Of a DNA stretch of 19,690 bases, positions 13,529-19,690 are shown in pieces. The notes beneath the pieces were generated by a model that was not told where the DNA came from, searched no databases, and saw only the letters and a list, made by a program, of their open reading frames with translations. Both the position numbers and the translations under genes were made by a program. Source of the DNA: an uncultured Eubacteriales bacterium (lineage in GTDB: Bacteria > Bacillota > Clostridia > Christensenellales > Borkfalkiaceae); NCBI GenBank assembly GCA_905207385.1, contig CAJLLH010000002.1, forward strand, positions 1 through 19,690, written 5' to 3'. Within the stretch, counting starts at the first letter, position 1. Each line of letters starts with the position of its first letter.

Positions 13529-15895
13529 ATGAATACTCAATTTTTTGAAAAACTTGAACTTAATAAAGTGCTTGCAAAGTGCGCCGAGTTCGCCGCGCTT
13601 GAAGGCGCTAAAAAGCTTATAGCGGAAAGTTTGCCTTCGGAAGATATAGAGGAGGTTCGTTCGCGCCTTAACCGCACGGAGGAAGCCGAGCTTTTGTTGT
13701 ACAGATACGGCGTTTCGGGAGTCGAGTACTTTGAAGACTGCTCCGACCTTCTTTCAAGAGCGGAAAAGGGCAGTACGCTTTCCTGCGGGGAACTAATGCA
13801 GGTTAACGCGCTCAACCGTGCGGCGCGCATTGCGCACACTTCGGTATCGTCTGCCGCAGACGAAAATATTACGCTTCTTAAGTCCGACTGCGCCAGGCTT
13901 TATTATGACCAACCGCTTGAAGACGATATAAACTTTGCCATACTTTCCGACAGCGAGGTAAACGACCACGCTAGCGAAAAACTTGCCGAAATCCGTACAA
14001 AAATCAAATCGCTGAACGCGAGGATAAGGGGCAAACTTTCGGAGTATATAACAGGTCCTACGGCATCATATCTTCAGGATGCGTCTGTTACCATGCGTAA
14101 CGACCGCTTTGTTATTCCCGTAAAGGCGGAGTATAAAAACAGAATACGCGGCTTCGTTCACGACCGTTCGCAGACGGGTGCAACATTTTTTATTGAACCT
14201 GAATATGTTCTTGAAATGAATAACGAGCTTATCGCCCTCACCATAGACGAGCGCGAGGAAGTGGAGCGCATATTAAAAAGCTTTTCCAAAAGATTCGGTG
14301 CGCTCTCCGATAAGCTTAAAACGGATATGGAAGTGCTCGCCTCGCTCGATTCTTGCTATGCCCGCGCGCAGTATGCATATTCGCTTAAAGCCGTAAAACC
14401 CAACGTTAACAAGCGCGGCTATATAAATATAGTCAAGGGCAGACATCCGCTTATCGATAAAACAAGGATAGTCCCCGTAAGCGTGGAGCTTGGCGGCAAT
14501 TACAATTTTCTGCTTTTAAGCGGCGCGAATACGGGCGGCAAAACGGTTACGCTTAAAATGACTGGTCTTTTCTGCCTTATGGCGGCGTGCGGACTTTTTA
14601 TTCCTGCCGTGGTCGGCAGTTCGGTAGGCGTGTTCGATAACGTTTTCTGCGACCTTGGCGACAGTCAGAGCATAGAAGAAAGTCTTTCAACGTTCTCTTC
14701 GCATATTAAAACAGTAATAGAAATTGTCAAGGGTGTAAACTCCGACAGCCTTGTGCTTATTGACGAACTCGGCGGCGGTACAAACCCCGACGAAGGTCAG
14801 GCGCTTGCCCGCGCCGTGGTAGAAAAACTGCTCGCCTCAGGTTGCAAAGGCATTGTAACAACGCATTTCACCGCGCTTAAGGAATTCGCCTTCGGCGCTA
14901 AAGGCATTGAAAATGCCAGTATGGAGTTTGATTCGGCAACTTTAAAGCCGCTTTATCGCATAAAAATAGGCATGCCGGGTTCGAGTAACGCGCTTGCCAT
15001 ATGCAGGCGTATGGGACTTCCAGAAGACGTGCTGGACAGCGCCGTTTCTTATCTTTCCGAAGGCGGGCGCGCATTTGAAAATATTGTGCGAAGTGCGGAA
15101 GAAAGCAGGGTCAAAGCCGAACAGCTTGTTACGGAAAACGAACAGTTAAAGTCTGAACTGAAGCGCAAAATAGCCGAAGCTGACGCAAAAGCTCAGTCGC
15201 TTGACAACGAGCGGGCAAAACTTTTCAATAACGCCAGGGCAGAGAGCCGCAGAATTGTAAACGAGCGCGCCGCCGAAGCCGAAGAGATGCTTGCTGAAAT
15301 AGAGGATATTTTCAAAAAGGAAGAAATTTCCGAAGCCGACCTTATAAAGGCGCGAACGCTGAAAAATAAAATAAAGGACGCCGCGTTCAGGGAGGAGGCT
15401 TCTCAGGAGCGGCAGACGCCATACGCTCCCGCGGATAAAAATAACGTGCATGTCGGCGACAGGTTTTTTGTAAAGCCTATGCAGACGGAGGGCGAAGTGC
15501 TTTCCTTTTCGCCGGCTAAGGGTGAAGCCGAGGTTGCGTGCGGGAGCATGAAGCTTAGGTGCAAGCTTGCCGAACTGCTCATCATAGGCGGAAAAAAGGT
15601 TACCGCCAAACAAGACAACGTGCGCGTAGTGCGCAAAATTGCGCCCTCCAGACCTCTGCTTGAAATCAACGTTCTGGGAATGACGGTAGAGGAAGCGCTG
15701 TACGAGGTCGATAATTTTATAGATAAAGCCGTAACCGATAACCTTGAAGAAATAAAAGTAATTCACGGCGTAGGTACGGGCAGACTGAGAAAGGCTATCG
15801 CCGAACATCTTAAAAGGCACAAAAACGTTGAAAGTTTTCGTTCTGGCAAATACGGCGAGGGCGAAACGGGCGTAACGATAATAAAACTGAAATAG
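13529..15895 (+). CDS. mutS2: MutS2 family ATPase/endonuclease
   Basis: MutS2 proteins lack the mismatch-recognition domain of MutS. They have been linked to suppression of recombination and, in Bacillus, to splitting collided ribosomes (RqcU/MutS2). The 788 residues show the MutS-like core and clamp helices. The ATPase has Walker A GANTGGKT (332-339; Pro of the usual GPN is Ala) and Walker B LVLIDELGGGTNP with Asp412-Glu413. A coiled coil lies at about 510-610, followed by a KOW-like segment and a C-terminal Smr domain (about 711-788). In the Smr domain the LDxR element is degenerate (EINVLG) while HGVGTG keeps the HGxG element, so nuclease activity is uncertain. The ATG is preceded by GCGGAAG. 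An 85 bp gap separates it from the U32 gene. Confidence 0.96.
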   Translation: MNTQFFEKLELNKVLAKCAEFAALEGAKKLIAESLPSEDIEEVRSRLNRTEEAELLLYRYGVSGVEYFEDCSDLLSRAEKGSTLSCGELMQVNALNRAARIAHTSVSSAADENITLLKSDCARLYYDQPLEDDINFAILSDSEVNDHASEKLAEIRTKIKSLNARIRGKLSEYITGPTASYLQDASVTMRNDRFVIPVKAEYKNRIRGFVHDRSQTGATFFIEPEYVLEMNNELIALTIDEREEVERILKSFSKRFGALSDKLKTDMEVLASLDSCYARAQYAYSLKAVKPNVNKRGYINIVKGRHPLIDKTRIVPVSVELGGNYNFLLLSGANTGGKTVTLKMTGLFCLMAACGLFIPAVVGSSVGVFDNVFCDLGDSQSIEESLSTFSSHIKTVIEIVKGVNSDSLVLIDELGGGTNPDEGQALARAVVEKLLASGCKGIVTTHFTALKEFAFGAKGIENASMEFDSATLKPLYRIKIGMPGSSNALAICRRMGLPEDVLDSAVSYLSEGGRAFENIVRSAEESRVKAEQLVTENEQLKSELKRKIAEADAKAQSLDNERAKLFNNARAESRRIVNERAAEAEEMLAEIEDIFKKEEISEADLIKARTLKNKIKDAAFREEASQERQTPYAPADKNNVHVGDRFFVKPMQTEGEVLSFSPAKGEAEVACGSMKLRCKLAELLIIGGKKVTAKQDNVRVVRKIAPSRPLLEINVLGMTVEEALYEVDNFIDKAVTDNLEEIKVIHGVGTGRLRKAIAEHLKRHKNVESFRSGKYGEGETGVTIIKLK

Positions 15896-16006
15896 CAACG
15901 GAATATGTCTGGCGCAGTTTTTAACGCGCGTCAGAATAAAAACAGGCAATAATTTACCTTAATGCTAATAATATATAAATAGTATTTGCTTTTTAGGGGT
16001 AAACTG

Positions 16007-16708
16007 TTGAAGAACAAGATTATTGCCATTGTAACAAACCTTATCATCTGCGCCGTTATCACGGTTACGGCGCTTGTAGGCTTTTTCGGCGCGGGGGCGG
16101 TTACCGTATCGGATAACGACAGTAACGTGTATTACCGCAGTCAATCTGAAAGCGAAGTGTGCCTGATGTTCAACGTATATCAGAACACGGACGAGGTTTA
16201 CGAAATTCTGGACCTTCTGGACGAGTACAACGCAAAAGCTACGTTTTTTATCGGCGGAAGCTGGGCGGACGATAACGTAGACTGCGTGCGCGAAATTTTT
16301 ACGCGCGGACAGGAGGTGGCAAGCCACGGCTATTTCCATAAGGACCATTCCCAGCTTTCCTACGACGGAAATATGGAGGAAATAGCGCCCAGCGCAAAGC
16401 TTATCAATATGATTTGCAACACAAAAATAAGCCTTTTTGCGCCGCCTTCGGGTGCGTTCAACGATTATACCGTAAACGCTTGCGCGGCGCTCGGATTAAA
16501 GCTTATAATGTGGAGCAAAGATACGATCGACTGGCGCGACAGCGATCCTGACCTCATATTTTCGCGCGCTACAAAGAATCTGCAAGGCGGAGACTTTATT
16601 TTGATGCACCCCACGGAGAGTACGGTAAAAGCTCTGCCTAAAATTTTTGGATACATAAGAAACAGCGGCCTTGCCGCCTGTACGGTTTCGCACAGTATAG
16701 GAGAATAA
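16007..16708 (+). CDS. Polysaccharide deacetylase-like protein (YlxY/PdaB type), probably catalytically altered
   Basis: A 233-residue membrane-anchored protein: one hydrophobic segment (about 4-32), then a NodB-like carbohydrate esterase 4 domain facing outside. Metal-binding histidines His107 and His111 in SHGYFH are present, as are the TIDW motif (164-167) and ILMHP with His201. The first motif, normally TFD, reads MFN (54-56), replacing the catalytic Asp by Asn. The third, normally RPP.G, reads APPSG (145-149), losing the Arg. A pseudoenzyme role is therefore possible. The start is a TTG with AGGGG seven bases upstream; an upstream in-frame TTG at 15986 has no such site. The next gene is an M16 peptidase, the same order as ylxY-mlpA in Bacillus. 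Confidence 0.82.
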   Translation: MKNKIIAIVTNLIICAVITVTALVGFFGAGAVTVSDNDSNVYYRSQSESEVCLMFNVYQNTDEVYEILDLLDEYNAKATFFIGGSWADDNVDCVREIFTRGQEVASHGYFHKDHSQLSYDGNMEEIAPSAKLINMICNTKISLFAPPSGAFNDYTVNACAALGLKLIMWSKDTIDWRDSDPDLIFSRATKNLQGGDFILMHPTESTVKALPKIFGYIRNSGLAACTVSHSIGE

Positions 16709-17947
16709 ATGGTACATTTTAAAACACTGGATAACGGAATAAGACTTGTCGTAAAGCGCATGGAAGGACTTATGTCTGTAAGCATGGGCGTGCTCGTTGG
16801 CACGGGCGCAAATGTTGAATCTGACGAGGAAGACGGCATTTCTCATTTCATAGAGCACATGATGTTCAAGGGCACCCAAAAGCGCTCAGCCTTTGCAATA
16901 TCCGACGAAATGGACAGAATAGGCGCGCAGACCAACGCCTTTACGGGCAAAGATCTTACGTGCTATTACGCAAAATCCACAACGGAAAACGCCGCCAAGG
17001 CTTTTGAAATTCTTGCCGACCTCTTTTTGAACAGCACTTTCCCCGAAGACGAGATGGCGCGCGAAAAGGGTGTAATAATCGAAGAAATAAGCATGAATGA
17101 AGATACGCCCGACGACCTCTGCCTTGACGTGCTCGGCGAAGCGTATTACGGCCGTGAAGGCTACGGCAGAAACATTCTCGGTCCGCGCAAAAACGTCAAC
17201 GGCTTTACAAAAGCCGACGTTAAAAAGTATATGAATTGCCGCTATACAACCGATAATATCGTTATTTCCATGGCTGGCAATATAGATATAAATCTTGCGG
17301 AAGAACTTGCCGAAAAATATTTTTCGAATCTTGCGCCCACTAAAAAAGACGTGCGTAATATTCCCGTAAATTTAAAGCATCAGTCGCTTGTTAAATATAA
17401 GGATATCGAGCAGGTGCACCTTGCGTTGTGCTATCCGTCGGTAAAGCGTTACGACAGATTGTACGACGCAGCTCAGGTAATGAATTCCGTGCTTGGCGGA
17501 AGCATGAGTTCGCGCCTTTTCCAGACCGTGCGCGAAAAGCTTGGTCTTGCCTATACCGTATATTCATACAACACTTCGTATTCCGATACGGGTACGCAGG
17601 TGATTTATGCGGGCGTAAATGCCGAGAATTTTAAAAAATCTGTAGACGCCATATATAAATGCATAGAAGACATAAAGCGCAAAGACATTAGCGTGGACGA
17701 GTTCAACCGTGGAAAGGAACAGCTTAAGGCGTCGTCCATTTTTGCCCAGGAAAGTACAAGCTCGCAGATGCTTCTTTACGGCAAGGAACTTATGTACAGC
17801 GGCAAGCTTTACGACTTTGAAGAGCGCATTGCAAGCGTCAACGCCGTTACCATGGACGACGTTTACGAATCGATAGACAACGCGTTCGACAGCTCGCGTA
17901 TGGCGGCTGCGGTAGTCGGAAAGGTTAAAAAGCCGCTTGAAATATAA
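16709..17947 (+). CDS. M16 family zinc peptidase (MlpA/processing-peptidase-like)
   Basis: A 412-residue zinc protease of the pitrilysin/mitochondrial-processing-peptidase family. The inverted zinc motif HFIEH (46-50) has His46, catalytic Glu49 and His50; the third ligand Glu126 lies in GVIIEEISMNED, 76 residues on, the usual spacing. The C-terminal half holds the second, inactive M16 domain with GLAYTVYSYN. Length matches Bacillus MlpA/YmxG. The ATG directly abuts the preceding stop (TAAATG) with AGGAG just upstream, so it is cotranslated with the deacetylase-like gene. Substrates in this clade are unknown; relatives process peptides and small precursors. The usual pnp neighbour is absent from this window. 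Confidence 0.95.
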   Translation: MVHFKTLDNGIRLVVKRMEGLMSVSMGVLVGTGANVESDEEDGISHFIEHMMFKGTQKRSAFAISDEMDRIGAQTNAFTGKDLTCYYAKSTTENAAKAFEILADLFLNSTFPEDEMAREKGVIIEEISMNEDTPDDLCLDVLGEAYYGREGYGRNILGPRKNVNGFTKADVKKYMNCRYTTDNIVISMAGNIDINLAEELAEKYFSNLAPTKKDVRNIPVNLKHQSLVKYKDIEQVHLALCYPSVKRYDRLYDAAQVMNSVLGGSMSSRLFQTVREKLGLAYTVYSYNTSYSDTGTQVIYAGVNAENFKKSVDAIYKCIEDIKRKDISVDEFNRGKEQLKASSIFAQESTSSQMLLYGKELMYSGKLYDFEERIASVNAVTMDDVYESIDNAFDSSRMAAAVVGKVKKPLEI

Positions 17948-17950
17948 TTT

Positions 17951-18445
17951 ATGTCAGACATAAAGTATGGTTTTGACCCCGTTTTCAACGCTGAAAGCCG
18001 CGTTCTTATTCTGGGAAGTTTTCCGTCAGTAAAGAGCAGACAGATTGAATTTTATTACGGAAACAAACAGAACAGGTTCTGGAAAACTTTGTGCAGCTTT
18101 TTCAATCAGCCCGTGCCGGACGGTACGGAACTTAAGCGCGCTTTTCTGCTTGAAAAGCGCGTGGCGTTGTGGGATATTGTTACCGAGTGCGAAATAGACG
18201 GGTCAAGCGACTCGTCTATAAAAAATTATAAGGTTGCGCGCCTTGAAGACGTGCTTTCGGTCGCGCCGATAGAGCTTATAATTTTAAACGGCGGCAAGGC
18301 GTTTGAAATTTTTAAAAAATATTATCCCGATATCTTGGTGCCGTGGGTAAAACTGCCGTCAACCAGTCCCGCAAACACACGGGACGGAACGGCGCAGTGG
18401 TACGAAGCTCTTGAAAAAGTTTTCGGCAATACAAACGCGCAATGA
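17951..18445 (+). CDS. DNA-deoxyinosine (hypoxanthine) glycosylase, uracil-DNA glycosylase superfamily
   Basis: A 164-residue protein matching the hypoxanthine-DNA glycosylase branch (family 6) of the uracil-DNA glycosylase superfamily. These enzymes remove deaminated adenine from DNA. Visible signatures are LILGSFPSVKS (19-29), YYGNKQNRFW (35-44) and the C-terminal LPSTSPANT loop that inserts beside the lesion. The length is as expected for this compact family. It begins three bases after the M16 stop, without a clear ribosome site, and is followed 15 bp later by an AlkD-like gene. The two together look like a small base-excision module. Lesion preference is inferred from family. Confidence 0.88.
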   Translation: MSDIKYGFDPVFNAESRVLILGSFPSVKSRQIEFYYGNKQNRFWKTLCSFFNQPVPDGTELKRAFLLEKRVALWDIVTECEIDGSSDSSIKNYKVARLEDVLSVAPIELIILNGGKAFEIFKKYYPDILVPWVKLPSTSPANTRDGTAQWYEALEKVFGNTNAQ

Positions 18446-18460
18446 GCGGGCGGAGGCAAT

Positions 18461-19156
18461 ATGGTTACATACGAAGAAGTTCTTGCTGAACTTTATAGCT
18501 TATCAGATAAAAATTTTGCAGATTTTCAGCGCAGAATTATAGCCGATAACAAGCTTGAAATTATAGGCGTGCGCACGCCCGATATGCGCCGACTTGCCAA
18601 AAAGTACAAAGGGGAGTACGCTGCCTTTGCAAGCTTTGAAGAAAGGTTTTACGAGGTAGTTTTTATAAAGCTTACGCTGGCGGCTCAGCTTCCGCTTAAG
18701 GAATTTTTGTCCGTTTCCGACAGTTGCGTAAACAGCTTAACCGACTGGGCGCTGTGCGACTGCTTTGCTCCCGCGTGCATTCAAAAGAATAGGGAAGAGT
18801 ATATTGATTTTATAAAAAGATATCTCTGCTGCGAAAACGGCTATAACGGCGGTGAGTACGTGCGGCGTTTTGCTCTGACTACGTTGCTGCATTTTTATGT
18901 TGAGGAAAAGTATCTGCCTTTAATATCGGAAAGCATACAAAACTGCAACCCGAATAAATATTATGTGATGATGGCGGCGGCGTGGTTGCTTGCTGAAGTG
19001 CTTATAAAGCATTACGAGGTCGGTTTGCAGATTTTGCAAAGTACTACGTGTGACGTAAAAGTCAGAAATAAAGCCATTTCCAAGGCTTGCGACAGCTTCC
19101 GCGTTACAAAAGAGCAGAAAGATTTTTTAAAATCGTTAAGAGTTAAAAACGGTTAA
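18461..19156 (+). CDS. AlkD-like DNA alkylation repair glycosylase (HEAT repeat)
   Basis: A 231-residue, all-helical protein of the AlkC/AlkD family, which excises positively charged alkylpurines from DNA without base flipping. GVRTPDMRRLAKKY (36-49) is the conserved entry motif. The DNA-facing residues of Bacillus cereus AlkD (Trp109, Asp113, Arg148) have matching residues at the same spacings here: Trp96, Asp100 and Arg135 in TDWALCD and YVRR. This suggests an active enzyme. GGAGG sits six bases before the ATG. It closes a run of plus-strand genes; no clear terminator follows, only a short hairpin between direct repeats. Confidence 0.92.
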   Translation: MVTYEEVLAELYSLSDKNFADFQRRIIADNKLEIIGVRTPDMRRLAKKYKGEYAAFASFEERFYEVVFIKLTLAAQLPLKEFLSVSDSCVNSLTDWALCDCFAPACIQKNREEYIDFIKRYLCCENGYNGGEYVRRFALTTLLHFYVEEKYLPLISESIQNCNPNKYYVMMAAAWLLAEVLIKHYEVGLQILQSTTCDVKVRNKAISKACDSFRVTKEQKDFLKSLRVKNG

Positions 19157-19186
19157 GTGCAGTCAGGCACAGTTAAAACGGTTTAA
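19141..19186. repeat. Direct repeats flanking a short hairpin at the end of the AlkD-like gene
   Basis: AGTTAAAAACGGTTAA (19141-19156, including the stop codon) is nearly repeated as AGTTAAAACGGTTTAA (19171-19186). Between them lies GTGCAGTCAGGCAC, which can form a four-pair stem. No T-run follows, so it is not a convincing terminator. Confidence 0.45.
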
Positions 19187-19272
19187 TCTTTGCTTTGATT
19201 CAGAGGTTAAAACAAGTCCTTAGTTTTTCTGCAATTTAAAATTGCCGCAATTTAAAATGCGAATAACGGAAA

Positions 19273-19434
19273 ATGAATCAATTTTTAAGCGCGGGGAGTA
19301 TGGCGTACGACATTGTGTCTTCGGCGGCTGAAACTGTTCCGGCGAAAACTTACTTAAATCAATTTGCCAAATTTTTGTACAAGTCTTGGTTTCTGCGCGA
19401 CAAAATTGGTGAGAGCAATAAATTTTGCTTATAA
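19273..19434 (+). CDS. Possible small protein of 53 residues, unknown
   Basis: An open frame from ATG 19273 (second in-frame ATG at 19300) to TAA 19434, beginning MNQFLSAGSMAYDIVSSAAE and containing FAKFLYKSWFLRDK. The amino-acid mix is plausible for a small soluble or amphipathic protein, but only a weak ribosome site (ACGGAAA) precedes the first ATG. GGGGAG sits one base before the second, too close to be used well. It could equally be chance or a decayed gene end. No family recognised. Confidence 0.25.
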   Translation: MNQFLSAGSMAYDIVSSAAETVPAKTYLNQFAKFLYKSWFLRDKIGESNKFCL

Positions 19435-19453
19435 GTAAAAATTAAAAAAAGTA

Positions 19454-19482
19454 TTGACTTAATTGCATTTTTTAATTAAAAT
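19454..19482 (+). promoter_or_regulatory. Promoter of tex
   Basis: TTGACT (19454-19459) and TAAAAT (19477-19482) with a 17 bp spacer. The next eight bases, AATCAAAG, are identical to those after the uvrC -10. The transcript would start near 19489, giving a leader of about 96 nt. Confidence 0.7.
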
Positions 19483-19501
19483 AATCAAAGTAAAAACTTT
19501 T

Positions 19502-19550
19502 GCCGACTGATTGTGCGGGTAAGTTAACGCCCTTCGGCACAGTCTTCGGG
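19502..19550 (+). promoter_or_regulatory. Structured leader of tex
   Basis: CCGACTG...TGTGC (from 19503) can pair imperfectly with GCACAGTC..CGG (19537-19549), giving a bulged stem around the start of the leader. No T-run follows, so termination is unlikely. A 12-codon frame (ATG 19556 to TAA 19594) overlaps the tex start by ten bases. Function is unknown. Confidence 0.3.
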
Positions 19551-19584
19551 AAAATATGAAAAAAGTTTTACGGGAAAAATTTTT

Positions 19585-19690
19585 ATGGAAATAATTGAGC
19601 AACTTACAGAAGAATTCAAACTTAAACCCGAACATGCAAAAAACATTGTAACTCTTCTTGACGAAGGCAACACTATTCCTTTCATAGCGC
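19585..19690 (+). CDS. tex: Tex family S1-domain transcription accessory protein (5' end only)
   Basis: The first 35 codons, cut off by the window end. The reading MEIIEQLTEE...HAKNIVTLLDEGNTIPFIA matches the N-terminus of Tex/YdcI proteins, where the LLDEGNTIPFIARYRKE block is strongly conserved. Full-length Tex (about 720-780 residues) carries HtH, YqgF-like, HhH and S1 RNA-binding domains and affects transcription and stress survival. The ribosome site is weak (GGGA, about ten bases away). Confidence 0.88.
   Translation, partial: MEIIEQLTEEFKLKPEHAKNIVTLLDEGNTIPFIA

Larger units (their letters stand above)
19157..19584. other. Long AT-rich intergenic region before tex
   Basis: This 428 bp stretch holds the direct repeats after the AlkD-like gene, two copies of GCAATTTAAAAT (19231-19242 and 19247-19258), a possible 53-codon ORF, the tex promoter and a structured leader. 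No RNA family was recognised. Confidence 0.5.

Noticed and set aside
15146..15949. 267-residue minus-strand open frame opposite mutS2
   Set aside because: MutS2 on the plus strand has all its motifs there; the antisense frame shows no family pattern and comes from low stop density in the complementary strand.
15896..16006. Terminator after mutS2
   Set aside because: CTGGCGC and GCGCGTCAG can pair only with a bulge and are followed by an A-rich, not T-rich, run.
1..19690. CRISPR arrays, tRNA or rRNA genes, insertion sequences
   Set aside because: No regularly spaced repeats, cloverleaf-like sequences, rRNA motifs, transposase motifs or terminal inverted repeats were seen while reading both strands.

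Overview
The window looks like Firmicutes (Clostridia) DNA but reads as two pieces with different styles, meeting at about 5400-5480. The left piece (1-about 5400) uses mainly ATT/ATC for isoleucine and many GGA/GGT glycines, and its gene content resembles a flagellated Lachnospiraceae. The right piece (about 5480-19690) uses ATA as a major isoleucine codon, GGC and GCG heavily, and is rich in GCGC words. It resembles a different clostridial lineage. A metagenome assembly join or a transfer boundary would both explain this; sequence alone cannot decide.

Left piece: an HPr-like protein that lacks the phosphorylatable histidine but keeps the regulatory serine (+ strand), then a minus-strand run: a FliD-C-terminal-like protein, rsmE, a cysteine desulfurase and thiI. 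The last two form a sulfur relay to tRNA 4-thiouridine. The FliD-like gene has a clear sigma-A promoter and a leader hairpin whose loop carries AGGA, resembling a CsrA site. Further right is a HEPN/MNT toxin-antitoxin pair (HepT/MntA type) with intact RX4HXY and GSX10DXD motifs, followed by an apparently broken coding remnant at the composition boundary.

Right piece, all on the + strand: a copper P1B-ATPase (copA) behind a perfect consensus promoter, an ArsR-family regulator with its own promoter and terminator, then uvrC, a Cof-type HAD phosphatase and a U32 peptidase-family protein in a tightly spaced run. These are followed by mutS2, a degenerate polysaccharide-deacetylase protein beside an M16 peptidase (the ylxY-mlpA arrangement of Bacillus), a family-6 type DNA glycosylase, an AlkD-like alkylpurine glycosylase and the start of tex.

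The most notable observations concern copA. Its C-terminus carries a fused CopZ-like metal-binding domain that begins with its own ATG and a strong, ideally spaced Shine-Dalgarno sequence, so the gene may make both the pump and a free copper chaperone. Its phosphorylation motif reads DKTATLT instead of DKTGTLT. Other points are the YlxY-like protein with its catalytic Asp changed to Asn, and a shared start-region word (ATCAAAG) after the -10 boxes of three promoters. No rRNA, tRNA, CRISPR array or insertion sequence was recognised.
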